The notes: generated by a model not told the origin, from the letters alone. A DNA stretch of 39,415 bases from CALGFH01 sp036003705 (GCA_036003705.1 DASYSE010000063.1:1-39415); one strand, 5' to 3'; positions 7,858 to 16,640 are shown, counted from the stretch's first letter. Translations and numbers: made by a program.

Positions 7858-8442
7858 TCAGAGCCCGGGTCGACCAGCCTGCTGCTCGGCGAAATCACCG
7901 ATCACAGGCAGCTTGAAATGCTTGCCCTGGAAGCCCTGGATCATGAGGACGATCCAGCCGATGAAGAAGGCGAGCAGGACCAGGCCGAACAGCGCGCCGA
8001 TCGGCCCAGGCATGTAGGGACGGACCACCGCCACCAGCGTCCAGAGCACGCCGTAGGCGATCGCCTGCATGGCGTGGAAGCGGACCTCGGGCCGCTTGTC
8101 GACCAGGAAGAAGATCAGGCCGGTCAGCCAGGTGAGCACATAGGAGAGGCCGGAGGCGACGTTGGGGGCCATGCCGCTGCTCGCCGGCTGCCCGGAGTAC
8201 CCGCCCGGCTGCCCGGAGTACCCGCCCGGCTGCCCGGAGTACCCGCCCGGCTGCTCCCAGCCCTGACCGCCGGACGGCGGGGGCGGCGGTGGCGGTGGCG
8301 GGGCGGAACCCGGCTGCTGCCCCCAGGTCTCCCCCTGCGACGGTGGCGGCGGGGGCGCTGCGCCTGGCGACTCCCACCGGGGTGCCTCATCGGGGGCGCC
8401 TGGCTCGTCCCGCGGCTCCCGCGGTGTTGGCCCCTCGGTCAT
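7858..8442 (-). CDS. DUF4870-like membrane protein with Pro/Gly-rich tail
   Basis: A 194-residue protein with an acidic, then Pro/Gly-rich cytoplasmic tail (about 100 residues, including runs of proline and three GGYSGQP heptads) followed by a small membrane domain of about 90 residues. The membrane part, with NVASGLSYVLTWLTGLIFF, DKRPEVRFHAMQAI and a final helix before GFQGKHFKLPVIG, matches the Tic20-like DUF4870 family. The ending KLPVIGDFA is typical of that family. Its biochemical role is unknown. The ATG has AGGAGG just upstream. It is 49 bases upstream of the RDD gene on the same strand and 49 bases downstream of the DUF2752 gene, giving a probable three-gene membrane operon. Confidence 0.82.
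   Translation of the reverse strand: MTEGPTPREPRDEPGAPDEAPRWESPGAAPPPPPSQGETWGQQPGSAPPPPPPPPPSGGQGWEQPGGYSGQPGGYSGQPGGYSGQPASSGMAPNVASGLSYVLTWLTGLIFFLVDKRPEVRFHAMQAIAYGVLWTLVAVVRPYMPGPIGALFGLVLLAFFIGWIVLMIQGFQGKHFKLPVIGDFAEQQAGRPGL
8186..8248. repeat. Three perfect 21-bp tandem repeats within a coding region
   Basis: The 21-base unit GGCTGCCCGGAGTACCCGCCC occurs three times in a row (8186-8206, 8207-8227, 8228-8248) without mismatch. On the minus strand it encodes the heptad GGYSGQP of the DUF4870-like protein. The perfect identity, with no silent drift, indicates recent slippage and likely strain-to-strain variation in copy number. Confidence 0.95.
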
Positions 8443-8491
8443 GGTCGGTCCTCCTGTCGTCGCGCTCGGCTCGCCCGGCCGGACGAGCCGC

Positions 8492-8956
8492 CTACACCCA
8501 CCCGAACCGGTGGAGCTGGAACGCCCAGCTCGCGGCGGCCAGCACCGCGGCCACCCAGTAGCCTTGTCGGCGGCGGGCCTCCGGCCATTGAGCCGGCGGG
8601 GCAATCCGCCCGGCCGCCCGCGCGGCCATCACCACGAGCATGACCAGCGTGAACCCGGCCAGCACGAGGACCAGCGGGTTGGCGGCCACGGCCGCCCCCG
8701 GGTCGCCAGCGGCCAGGCCGGTGGCGGCGGTGGTCATCCCGCACAGCGGGCACGGGACCCCGGTCAGGGTCCGCAGCGGGCAGGGAAGCCAGAGACCTTC
8801 TCCTCCGCTCACCGCCTGGTAGGCGATCGCGGCCCCGGCGGCGACCAGTCCGGCGACACCGAGCTGCTCGGGCACAGAACGAGCGCGCCACGCCCCGGCC
8901 GGCTGGACCGTGCCGCCGGGGCGGGCACGGGCGTTCCGGGGACTCCCGGTGCTCAT
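8492..8956 (-). CDS. DUF2752 membrane protein
   Basis: A 154-residue integral membrane protein of the DUF2752 family. After a 25-residue polar start it has a first helix, then the hallmark segment CPLRTLTGVPCPLCGMTTA, in which the CPxR and CPxCGxT motifs carry three cysteines, then two further helices. The function of DUF2752 is unknown; the cysteine motif could be redox-active or metal-binding. ATG at 8956 is chosen because the family homology begins shortly after; the ribosome binding site is weak (AGGGAG, about 13 bases away). It is the first of three small membrane-protein genes on this strand, diverging from purN with 176 bases between starts. Confidence 0.85.
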   Translation of the reverse strand: MSTGSPRNARARPGGTVQPAGAWRARSVPEQLGVAGLVAAGAAIAYQAVSGGEGLWLPCPLRTLTGVPCPLCGMTTAATGLAAGDPGAAVAANPLVLVLAGFTLVMLVVMAARAAGRIAPPAQWPEARRRQGYWVAAVLAAASWAFQLHRFGWV

Positions 8957-9132
8957 CCCGCCGTCCCGCTCCCTCCGCTCGTTGCCCCGCCTCGACCCGT
9001 TCTTGCAGGCTGGCGCAGTGAACCACATGCGCAGGAGTGGTTCAATCCTCCCACCAGCCCGAGGTCGGGCACTTGCCGGCGCCGGCTCCCGATGGCAGCA
9101 TCCCGCCCGGGTACCGAGGAACCGGAGAGGTC

Positions 9133-9765
9133 GTGGCGGACGCGAAGCGGGTGGTCGTGCTGGTGTCCGGCCAGGGCTCCAACCTCCAGGCGCTGCTGGA
9201 CGCGGCCGCCGAGCCGGGCTCCAAGATGGCCGTCGTGCTGGTGGCCGCCGACCGCCCCGAAGCCTACGGGCTGGAACGGGCGCGCCTGGCCGGAGTCGAC
9301 GTCGCCGTCGTCCGGCCGGCCGATCACCCCGACCGCCCCGCCTTCGACCGGGCCCTGCGCGACCTGGTCGCCGCCGCCCGGCCGGACGCGGTCTGCCTTG
9401 CCGGGTTCATGCGCATCCTCGGCCCCGACTTCGTGCGGGCCTTCCCCGACCGGATCGTCAACACCCATCCCAGCCTGCTGCCGGCGTTCCGTGGCGCCCA
9501 CGCCGTCCGCGACGCCCTGGCCTACGGGGTCAAGCTCAGCGGCTGCACCGTCCACCTGGTGGACGAGCAGGTCGACCACGGCCCGGTGCTGTTCCAGGCG
9601 GCCGTGCCGGTGAACGACGACGACGACGAGGACCGGCTGCACGAGCGCATCAAGCGGCAGGAGCACCGGCTGCTCCCGGCCGCGGTGCGCCTGGTCGCCG
9701 GCGGCCGGGTCCGGGTCGACGGCCGCAGGACCACGGTCACCGACGCGGAGGAGGTGGCCGGGTGA
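9133..9765 (+). CDS. purN: Phosphoribosylglycinamide formyltransferase
   Basis: A 210-residue GAR transformylase of purine synthesis, transferring a formyl group from 10-formyl-THF to GAR. The phosphate-binding loop SGQGSNLQALLDA is near the start. The catalytic Asn and His lie in RIVNTHPSLLPAFRGAHA, and the catalytic Asp in LVDEQVDHGPVLFQ. GTG at 9133 is preferred because GGAGAGG lies close upstream and homology starts immediately with VVVLVSGQGS; an earlier in-frame GTG at 9037 would add an unlikely tail. Its stop overlaps the purH start by four bases (GTGA), so translation is coupled. Confidence 0.95.
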   Translation: MADAKRVVVLVSGQGSNLQALLDAAAEPGSKMAVVLVAADRPEAYGLERARLAGVDVAVVRPADHPDRPAFDRALRDLVAAARPDAVCLAGFMRILGPDFVRAFPDRIVNTHPSLLPAFRGAHAVRDALAYGVKLSGCTVHLVDEQVDHGPVLFQAAVPVNDDDDEDRLHERIKRQEHRLLPAAVRLVAGGRVRVDGRRTTVTDAEEVAG

Positions 9766-11318
9766 ACGGGGAACGCCTGCCGGTCCGCCGTGCCCTGGTC
9801 AGCGTGTTCGACAAGGAGGGGCTGGACCGGCTGGCGGCGGCGCTGGGGGCCGCCGGGGTCGAGGTGGTCTCCACCGGCTCGACCGCGGCCGTGCTCGAGG
9901 GACATGGCCTGCGCGTCATCCGGGTCGAGGAGCTGACCGGCTTCCCGGAGATGCTGGACGGCCGGGTCAAGACCCTGCACCCCCGGGTCCATGCCGGCCT
10001 GCTCGCCGACCGGGGCCGTCCCGAGCACCGGGCGGCGCTGGAGGCGGCCGGCATCGCCCCGTTCGACCTGGTGGTGGTCAACCTCTACCCGTTCGAGGAC
10101 ACCGTCGCCGACCCGGGCGTCGACGACGCCCTGGCCGTCGAGCGGATCGACGTCGGCGGGCCGGCCATGGTCAGGGCGGCGGCCAAGAACCACGCCTTCG
10201 TGGCGGTGGTCTGCGACCCTGGCGACTACCGGCTGGTGGAGGCCGCGCTGGCCGCCGGCGGGACCACCCTGGCCGAGCGGCGCGTCCTCGCCGCCAGAGC
10301 GTTCGCCCGCACCGCCGCCTACGACGCCGCGGTCGCCAGCTGGATGGGCGACCGGGCGGGCGGGGAGCGGTTCCCCGAGCGGCTGACCGTCGGGGGGCGG
10401 CTGCGGCAGATCCTCCGCTACGGCGAGAACCCGCACCAGGGGGCGGCCTTCTACGCCGCCGACGGGCCGGGCGGGCCGTGGGGGCTCGGTGCCGCCACCC
10501 AGCTGGCCGGCAAGGAGCTCTCCTACAACAACCTGCTCGACGCCGACGCCGCCCTCGCCCTGGCCGCCGAGCACGCCGAGCGGCCGTTCGCGGCCATCGT
10601 CAAGCACACCAACCCCTGTGGGGCGGCGTTCGGCGCGACCCTCGAGGAGGCCTACGCCGGCGCGCTGGAGGGCGACCCGGTGAGCGCCTTCGGCGGCGTG
10701 GTCGGGCTGTCGCGCCCGCTGGACGCGGCCACCGCCACCCGGATCGCCGGGATCTTCACCGAGGTGGTGGTCGCCCCCGGGTTCCACGAGCAGGCCCTTG
10801 CCGTGCTGGCCGGCAAGCCGTCACTGCGGCTGCTCCAGGTCGACCCGGCGAGGCCGGCGGGCCGGGTGGCGGTGCGGTCGGTGGCCGGCGGCCTGCTGGC
10901 CCAGGAGCCAGACAGCGGCGGCGACGACCCCGCCGGCTGGTCCCTCCAGGCCGGCGACCCACCGGGGCCGGAGCTGCTGGCCGACCTGGCCCTGGCCTGG
11001 TCGGTGGCCGGTCACGTGAAGTCCAACGCGATCGTGCTGGCCAGGGACGGCCGGGTCGTCGGGGTCGGGGCCGGCCAGCAGAGCCGGGTCGACTCGGTCA
11101 GGATCGCCGTCGCCAAGGCGGGGGAGCGGGCCGGCGGGGCGGCCGCCGGCAGCGACGCCTTCTTCCCGTTCGCCGACGGCGTCGAGGCACTGGCCGCCGC
11201 GGGGGTCCGGGCGGTCGCCCAGCCGGGCGGCAGCGTCCGCGACGCCGAGGTCACCGCGGCGGCCGCGGCGGCCGGGGTGGCCATGCTCCACACCGGCCGC
11301 CGCCACTTCCGCCACTGA
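9762..11318 (+). CDS. purH: Bifunctional AICAR transformylase/IMP cyclohydrolase
   Basis: A 518-residue PurH carrying out the last two steps to IMP. The N-terminal IMP cyclohydrolase (MGS-like) domain shows RRALVSVFDKEGLD, VSTGSTAAVL and GGPAMVRAAAKNH. The AICAR transformylase part shows ELSYNNLLDADAALAL and VKHTNPCGAA, with the Lys-His pair needed for formyl transfer, and ends with GGSVRDAEV and the RHFRH tail found in many homologues. Length is typical. GTG start inside the purN stop, with GGAGGAGG upstream. 10-formyl-THF is supplied through FolD, encoded downstream. Confidence 0.97.
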   Translation: MNGERLPVRRALVSVFDKEGLDRLAAALGAAGVEVVSTGSTAAVLEGHGLRVIRVEELTGFPEMLDGRVKTLHPRVHAGLLADRGRPEHRAALEAAGIAPFDLVVVNLYPFEDTVADPGVDDALAVERIDVGGPAMVRAAAKNHAFVAVVCDPGDYRLVEAALAAGGTTLAERRVLAARAFARTAAYDAAVASWMGDRAGGERFPERLTVGGRLRQILRYGENPHQGAAFYAADGPGGPWGLGAATQLAGKELSYNNLLDADAALALAAEHAERPFAAIVKHTNPCGAAFGATLEEAYAGALEGDPVSAFGGVVGLSRPLDAATATRIAGIFTEVVVAPGFHEQALAVLAGKPSLRLLQVDPARPAGRVAVRSVAGGLLAQEPDSGGDDPAGWSLQAGDPPGPELLADLALAWSVAGHVKSNAIVLARDGRVVGVGAGQQSRVDSVRIAVAKAGERAGGAAAGSDAFFPFADGVEALAAAGVRAVAQPGGSVRDAEVTAAAAAAGVAMLHTGRRHFRH

Positions 11319-11332
11319 CCGGGTCGACCCGG
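11319..11332. other. Perfect 14-base palindrome after purH
   Basis: CCGGGTCGACCCGG begins on the base after the purH stop codon and is a perfect palindrome. It could form a short hairpin and help end or stabilise the purN-purH transcript, but there is no T-run. The remaining gap to folD (to 11498) holds no visible gene. Confidence 0.4.
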
Positions 11333-11498
11333 CCGCCCGAGCGCGGGCGCAGCGACCGGCGCAGCGCGGCGAACGGCTCGGCCAGGTCGGGCATGCCCGG
11401 CCGTCGGCGCGCCGCGCCGCGGGGGTGGGTCGGGCCGCCATGGCCCCGGGGGGATAGCCTGGGCGGGCGAGCACGCGAACCCTTCGACGGAGGTGCCG

Positions 11499-12365
11499 AT
11501 GGCGGCGAGGCTGCTGGACGGCAGGGCGGTGGCGGCGGCGATCCGGGCCGAGCTGGCCGGCGAGGTCGAGCGGCTGGCCGCGGCCGGCGCCCGCCCGACC
11601 CTGGTCGCGGTGCTGGTCGGCGACGACGACGCCTCCCACATCTACGTGGCCTCCAAGCAGCGGGCGGCCGAGCGCAGCGGCATCGGGTCGCGCCGGGTGT
11701 CGCTGCCCGCCGACGCCGCCCAGAAGGACGTGCTGGCGGCGGTGGCCGAGCTCAACGCCGACGACGGGGTCCACGGCATCCTGGTCCAGCTGCCGCTGCC
11801 GGCCGGGCTGGACCCGGTCGAGGTCCAGGACGCCATCGACCCGGCCAAGGACGTCGACGGGCTGCACCCGGAGAACGAGGGCCGGCTGCTGCGGGGCGAC
11901 CCCCGGTTCGCGCCCTGCACCGCGATCGGCATCGTCGAGCTGCTGCGCCGGGAGCGGGTGCCGGTGGAGGGCAGCCATGCGGTCATCGTCGGCCGGGGCC
12001 TGCTGGTCGGCCGGCCGCTGGCCGTGCTGCTGTCGGCCAAGGCGTCGGGTGCCAACGCCACCGTGACCCTCTGCCACACCGGCACCAGGGGCCTGTCCGG
12101 CTTCACCAGGCAGGCCGACGTGCTGGTGGCGGCGGCGGGCCGGCCGGCCATGATCACCCCCGACATGGTCAAGCCGGGCGCGGCCGTGGTCGACGTCGGC
12201 AACCACCGGGTCGGCGACCGGATCGTCGGCGACGTCGCCCCCGAGGTCGCGGAGGTCGCCGGCGCCCTGACCCCCGTGCCCGGCGGGGTCGGCCCCATGA
12301 CCGTCGCCATGCTGCTGGCCAACACCGTCGCCGCCGCCCGCGACCAGGCCGACGGCCGCCGGTGA
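11499..12365 (+). CDS. folD: Methylene-THF dehydrogenase/cyclohydrolase FolD
   Basis: A 288-residue bifunctional enzyme that converts 5,10-methylene-THF to 10-formyl-THF. The active-site Tyr and Lys lie in HIYVASKQRAAERSGI, the QLPLP loop supplies the Gln, and KDVDGLHPENEG the conserved Asp. The nucleotide-binding domain has HAVIVGRGLLVGRP, where family members usually have VVGRSxxVGxP. The CTPxG turn is CTAIG here, a small departure near the nucleotide site. The ending TPVPGGVGPMTVAML is diagnostic. ATG at 11499 has GGAGG 5 bases upstream. The enzyme links metF and purine synthesis, both encoded alongside. Confidence 0.96.
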   Translation: MAARLLDGRAVAAAIRAELAGEVERLAAAGARPTLVAVLVGDDDASHIYVASKQRAAERSGIGSRRVSLPADAAQKDVLAAVAELNADDGVHGILVQLPLPAGLDPVEVQDAIDPAKDVDGLHPENEGRLLRGDPRFAPCTAIGIVELLRRERVPVEGSHAVIVGRGLLVGRPLAVLLSAKASGANATVTLCHTGTRGLSGFTRQADVLVAAAGRPAMITPDMVKPGAAVVDVGNHRVGDRIVGDVAPEVAEVAGALTPVPGGVGPMTVAMLLANTVAAARDQADGRR

Positions 12366-12399
12366 GCCGCAGGGGGCCGGGGCCCAGAGGGGCGCCCCT

Positions 12400-13293
12400 G
12401 TGAACCTGGCCCGGCTGCTCGGGGAGGGCCGGTTCGTGGTCACCGGCGAGCTGGTCCCGCCGCGGTCGGGCGACCCGGCGGTCGTCCGCCGGGCCGCCCA
12501 GCGGCTGCGCGGGCTGGTCGACGCGGTCAACGTGACCGACAACGCCACCGCCCGGGTCGGCATGACCCCGCTGGCCGCGGCCATCCTGGCCGCCGGCGAG
12601 GGCCTTGAGCCGGTCCTGCAGCTGACCTGCCGCGACCGCAACCGGCTGGCCCTGACCGCCGACCTGCTCGGCGCCCACGCCCTCGGCATCCGGGCCGTGC
12701 TCTGCCTGTCCGGCGACCCCATGGAGGTCGGTCGGACCGGGGCCAAGCCGGTGTTCGACCTGGACGCCGTCGGCCTGGCCCGGCTGGCCACCGAGCTCGG
12801 GCAGGGGAGGGCCCCGGGCGGTTCGGTGATCGACCCGCCGGCCCGGTTCCTGGTCGGCGTGGCCGAGGCACCGGGCGCCGACCCCTCCGACGGCGCCCGC
12901 CTGGCCGCCAAGGCCGCCGCCGGGGCCAGCTTCGTCCAGACCCAGCCGGTCTACGACGCCGCCCAGTTCGCCGCCTGGCTGGACCGGCTGGCCGCACGAG
13001 GGCTGCCCGGCCGGGTGGCGATCATGGCCGGGGTGCTGCCGCCCGCCTCGGCCGCCCAGCTGGAGCGCTTCGCCGCCCTCCCCGGCTGGGCGGTCCCCGA
13101 CGCCGTCCTGGCCCGCATGCGCGCCGCCCGCGACCAGCGGGCCGAGGGCATCACCCTGGCCGCCGAGATGGTCCAGGCGGTCCGCGACCTGCCGGCCGTT
13201 CGCGGGGTCCACCTGATGGGCCTCGGCCCCGACTCCGGCGTCCCCGAGGTCATCGAAGCCGCCGGCCTCCTCCCACGCCCTGTCCCCGCCTGA
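12400..13293 (+). CDS. metF: Methylenetetrahydrofolate reductase
   Basis: A 297-residue MetF-type TIM barrel flavoprotein reducing 5,10-methylene-THF to 5-methyl-THF for methionine synthesis. Family marks are VTGELVPPRSGD (the Glu needed for catalysis), AVNVTDNATAR, QLTCRDRNRLAL with the FAD-contacting Asp, CLSGDP, and FVQTQPVYD with the folate-binding Gln. The C-terminal GVHLMGLGPD also fits. The GTG start has only a weak GAGGGG upstream; it lies 34 bases after folD and is probably read with it. A cysteine-rich N-terminal partner (MetV) is not seen nearby. It is convergent with citrate synthase. Confidence 0.92.
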   Translation: MNLARLLGEGRFVVTGELVPPRSGDPAVVRRAAQRLRGLVDAVNVTDNATARVGMTPLAAAILAAGEGLEPVLQLTCRDRNRLALTADLLGAHALGIRAVLCLSGDPMEVGRTGAKPVFDLDAVGLARLATELGQGRAPGGSVIDPPARFLVGVAEAPGADPSDGARLAAKAAAGASFVQTQPVYDAAQFAAWLDRLAARGLPGRVAIMAGVLPPASAAQLERFAALPGWAVPDAVLARMRAARDQRAEGITLAAEMVQAVRDLPAVRGVHLMGLGPDSGVPEVIEAAGLLPRPVPA

Positions 13294-13300
13294 GCGGCCT

Positions 13301-13317
13301 ACCGGCGGCGTGCCGGT
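13301..13317 (+). terminator. Candidate hairpin after metF
   Basis: ACCGGC and GCCGGT form a 6-bp stem with a 5-base loop 8 bases after the metF stop, in the gap between metF and the convergent citrate synthase gene. There is no T-run, so it is a weak terminator prediction. Confidence 0.3.
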
Positions 13318-13378
13318 CGTGCCCGACGCGCACGGCATGCCATCGCACCCAGCCGACCGGGATGCCGGGCGGGGAACG

Positions 13379-14500
13379 CTATCCCCTGGCGTCGAGGGGC
13401 TGCCAGGGCCGGGGGTCCGGGCCGACGTACTCCGAGTCGGGCCGGATCAGCCGGTTGTCGGCGTACTGCTCGCGGATGTGGGCGGTCCACCCGGCCATGC
13501 GGGAGGCGGCGAACAGGGGGGTGTACAGGTCGGGGGGCAGCCCGAGCGCGGAGTAGACGCTGGCGGTGTAGAAGTCGACGTTGGGATAGAGGTTCCTCTC
13601 GGACATGACCGCCTCCTGGACCCGGACCGAGGTGTCGTACCAGCGGGTCTCCCCGAACTGCCTGCCGAGGCGCTCGGCGATCTTCCGCAGCGCGGTGGCC
13701 CGCGGGTCCCAGGTCTTGTAGACCCGGTGGCCGAACCCCATGACCTTCTGCTTGCGCCCGAGCTGCCCGCGCACCCAGTCGGCGGCCCGGTCGGGCGAGC
13801 CGATCTCGTCCAGCATGTGGCGGACCGCTTCGATGGCGCCGCCGTGCAGCGGTCCCTGCAGGGTCGCGACCGCCGCGGTGGCCGCGGCGTACATGTCGGC
13901 GAGGGTGGCCGCGGCGACCCGCGCGGCGAAGGTCGAGGCGTTGAGGGTGTGGTCGGCGTAGAGCACCAGCGTGACGTCGAAGTCGCGGGCCACCTGCGGG
14001 TCGGGCTCCTTGCCGGTGAGGGCGTACAGGAAGTTGGCGGCAACCCCAAGGTCGTCGCGCGGCTCGATCGCGTCCGCGCCGGTCCGCAGCCGCTGGTAGG
14101 TGGCGATGATCTGCGGGGTCTTAGCCATCAGCCGGTAGGCCTTGCGGAGGTTGGCCTCCTGCGAGTCGTCATCGGAGTCCAGCGCCGCCGCGGCCGAGAC
14201 GGCCGTCCGCAGGGTGGTCATGGGCCCCGTCCGGTCGGCCAGCGAGGCGATCAGCCCGACCAGCAGCTGGTCGAGGACGCTTTCCGCACGGAGGGCGGCG
14301 ACTGTCTCCTCCAGCTGTGCCGCCGTCGGCAACTCCAGGTGATGGAGCAGGTGGATGGTCTCCTCGAAGCTGGCGTGAGCGGCCAGGTCGGTGATGTCGT
14401 AGCCGGCGTAGAACAGCCTGCCCTGCTGACCGTCGACGTCGGAGATCCGGGTCTGGGCGGCGACCACGCCCTCGAGCCCCTTGCTCTTGCTCTGTGCCAT
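13379..14500 (-). CDS. gltA: Citrate synthase
   Basis: A 373-residue citrate synthase condensing acetyl-CoA and oxaloacetate. The two catalytic histidines are in PLHGGAIEAV and MGFGHRVYKTWDPRA, and the catalytic Asp in NVDFYTASVY. An additional family mark is YADHTLNASTFAAR. The N-terminus GVVAAQTRISDVDGQQGRLF is typical of the shorter Gram-positive type, and the length fits. A 2-methylcitrate synthase role cannot be excluded, but no prpB or prpD is nearby and TCA genes surround it. ATG with GGAGG 9 bases upstream. It diverges from the isocitrate dehydrogenase gene across 116 bases; TACGAT at 14549-14544 on this strand could be a -10 box. Confidence 0.93.
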   Translation of the reverse strand: MAQSKSKGLEGVVAAQTRISDVDGQQGRLFYAGYDITDLAAHASFEETIHLLHHLELPTAAQLEETVAALRAESVLDQLLVGLIASLADRTGPMTTLRTAVSAAAALDSDDDSQEANLRKAYRLMAKTPQIIATYQRLRTGADAIEPRDDLGVAANFLYALTGKEPDPQVARDFDVTLVLYADHTLNASTFAARVAAATLADMYAAATAAVATLQGPLHGGAIEAVRHMLDEIGSPDRAADWVRGQLGRKQKVMGFGHRVYKTWDPRATALRKIAERLGRQFGETRWYDTSVRVQEAVMSERNLYPNVDFYTASVYSALGLPPDLYTPLFAASRMAGWTAHIREQYADNRLIRPDSEYVGPDPRPWQPLDARG

Positions 14501-14616
14501 CTCGGGGTGCCTCCGGTCGTCTCGCGGGACGGGATCAGCATCAATCGTAGGGGTTTCGTCTCCCCATCGTGGCGGAGAGATACGCTGAGCGACACCGCGA
14601 GCAAAGGAGCTTCGAC

Positions 14617-15705
14617 ATGGCCCATCGCGTCACGCTCATCCCCGGGGACGGGGTCGGACCGGAGCTTTCGGAGGCGACCCGCCGGGTCCTCGAGGGCACC
14701 GGCGTGCAGTTCGACTGGGACGTCCAGGAGGCCGGCGCCGAGGTCATCGACGAGTTCGGCACGCCCCTGCCCGACCAGGTGCTGGACTCCATCCGGAGCA
14801 ACGGGGTGGCGATCAAGGGGCCGCTGACCACCCCGATCGGCACCGGGTTCCGCAGCGTCAACGTGGCCCTGCGCAAGGAGCTGGACCTGTACGCCTGCCT
14901 GCGGCCGTGCAAGTCCTACCGGGGGGTGCGGTCCCGCTACGAGGACATCGACCTGGTGGTGGTGCGCGAGAACCACGAGGACCTGTACGCCGGCATCGAG
15001 TTCCAGCAGGGCACCTCCGAGGCCGCGCAGGTGATCGAGTTCCTCAACGGCATCCAGGCCAAGCAGATCCGGCAGGACTCCGGCATCTCGATCAAGCCGA
15101 TGTCGATCACCGGCACCAGGCGGATCGCCAAGTTCGCCTTCGACCACGCCCGCGCCTACGGGCGCAAGAAGGTCACCGCGGTCACCAAGGCCAACATCAT
15201 GAAGTACACCGACGGCCTGTTCTACGCGGTCGCCCGCGCGGTGGCCCAGGAGTACTCCGACATCGAGTACGACGAGTACCTGGTCGACAACATGTGCATG
15301 CAGCTGGTGCAGAAGCCGGAGAACTTCGACGTGCTGCTGCTGCCCAATCTCTACGGCGACATCCTCTCCGACCTGGGCGCCGGCCTGGTCGGCGGGCTCG
15401 GGGTCGCCCCAGGGGCCAACCTGGGCGACCGGGTGGCGGTGTTCGAGGCCACCCACGGCTCGGCCCCCAAGTACAAGGGCCAGAACAAGGTCAACCCGAT
15501 GGCGATGATGTTCTCGGGCATGCTGATGCTGCGCCATCTGGAGGAGCGCGAGGCCGCCGACCGGCTGGAGCGCGCCCTGGCCGCGGTGATCGCCGAGGGC
15601 CGAAGCGTCACCTACGACATGAAGCCCTCCCGCGACGACCCGACGGCGGTCGGCACCAGCCAGGTCGCCGACGCGGTCATCGCCAGGCTGGAGGAGGGCG
15701 TCTGA
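14617..15705 (+). CDS. icd: Isocitrate dehydrogenase (isopropylmalate dehydrogenase superfamily)
   Basis: A 362-residue beta-decarboxylating dehydrogenase. It opens with VTLIPGDGVGPELSEA, and the substrate-binding segment FRSVNVALRKELDLYACLRP has the SxNxxLR motif of isocitrate dehydrogenases rather than isopropylmalate enzymes. The short form and conserved IMKYTDGLF and NLYGDILSDLGAGLVGG fit the NAD-IDH group. However, the cofactor segment is HGSAPKYKGQNKV, with Lys285-Tyr286 and Val292 at positions that in E. coli Icd give NADP specificity, so the cofactor is uncertain. ATG has AAAGGAG upstream. Its stop overlaps the mdh start by one base. Confidence 0.9.
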   Translation: MAHRVTLIPGDGVGPELSEATRRVLEGTGVQFDWDVQEAGAEVIDEFGTPLPDQVLDSIRSNGVAIKGPLTTPIGTGFRSVNVALRKELDLYACLRPCKSYRGVRSRYEDIDLVVVRENHEDLYAGIEFQQGTSEAAQVIEFLNGIQAKQIRQDSGISIKPMSITGTRRIAKFAFDHARAYGRKKVTAVTKANIMKYTDGLFYAVARAVAQEYSDIEYDEYLVDNMCMQLVQKPENFDVLLLPNLYGDILSDLGAGLVGGLGVAPGANLGDRVAVFEATHGSAPKYKGQNKVNPMAMMFSGMLMLRHLEEREAADRLERALAAVIAEGRSVTYDMKPSRDDPTAVGTSQVADAVIARLEEGV

Positions 15706-16640
15706 TGGCCAAGGTAACCGTCGTCGGCGCCGGCAAGTACGGCTCGACCACCGCGCAGCGGCTGGCCGAGAAGGGCATCTGCGACGAGGTGGTGATGACC
15801 GACATCGTCGAGGGCCTGCCCCAGGGGCTCGCCCTCGACATGATGCAGTCGCGGCCGATCGAGGACTTCGAGACCCGGGTGGTCGGCAGCAACGGCTACC
15901 AGGAGACCGCCGGCTCGGACGTGGTCGTGATCACCGCCGGGGTGCCCCGCAAGCCGGGCATGAGCCGCATGGACCTGCTGGAGACCAACGCCAGGATCGT
16001 CGGCGACGTCACCCGCACGGTCGCCGAGCACTCGCCCGACGCCGTGCTGATCGTGGTCTCCAACCCGCTGGACGAGATGACCTCGCTGGCCACCGAGGTC
16101 TCCGGCTTCCCAAGGGAGCGGGTCATGGGCCAGGCCGGGATGCTCGACACGGCCAGGTTCAAGCACTTCCTGGCCGAGGAGCTCGGCATCAGCCCGGGCC
16201 GGGTCGAGGCGATGACCCTCGGCTCGCACGGCGACACCATGGTCCCGGTGCCGAGCCTGGTCAAGGTCGACGGCAGGCCGCTGACCGAGGTCGCCGACGC
16301 CGGCACCATCGAGCGCCTGGTCCAGCGGACCAGGGACGGCGGCGCCGAGGTGGTCGCCCTGCTCAAGTCGGGCTCGGCCTACTACGCGCCCTCCAGCGCG
16401 GCCGCCGCCATGGTCGCGGCCGTGCTCGGCGACACCGGCGAGGTCATGCCCGTCTGCGCCTGGGTCGCCGGCCAGTACGGCATCGACGGCGTCTTCCTCG
16501 GCGTACCGGCCAGGCTGGGCCAGGGCGGGGTCCGGGAGGTGGTCGAGCTGCCCCTGACCGACGCGGAGCTGGCCGAGCTGCGCGAGGCTGCCGAGGCTGT
16601 CCGCTCCAAGCAGGCCGACGTGGCCAAGCTGGTTGGCTGA
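15705..16640 (+). CDS. mdh: Malate dehydrogenase
   Basis: A 311-residue LDH-like malate dehydrogenase. It has the nucleotide-binding GAGKYGSTTAQRL near the start and an acidic residue ending strand 2 (MTDIVEG), which favours NAD. The substrate loop is PRKPGMSRMDLLETNA, with the Arg pattern of malate rather than lactate enzymes. Further marks are VVSNPLDEMT, GQAGMLDTARF and the catalytic His in LGSHGDTMVPVPS. It oxidises malate to oxaloacetate, which citrate synthase then uses. The ATG overlaps the isocitrate dehydrogenase stop in TGATG, with GGAGGAGG upstream, so the two dehydrogenases form an operon. Confidence 0.95.
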   Translation: MAKVTVVGAGKYGSTTAQRLAEKGICDEVVMTDIVEGLPQGLALDMMQSRPIEDFETRVVGSNGYQETAGSDVVVITAGVPRKPGMSRMDLLETNARIVGDVTRTVAEHSPDAVLIVVSNPLDEMTSLATEVSGFPRERVMGQAGMLDTARFKHFLAEELGISPGRVEAMTLGSHGDTMVPVPSLVKVDGRPLTEVADAGTIERLVQRTRDGGAEVVALLKSGSAYYAPSSAAAAMVAAVLGDTGEVMPVCAWVAGQYGIDGVFLGVPARLGQGGVREVVELPLTDAELAELREAAEAVRSKQADVAKLVG

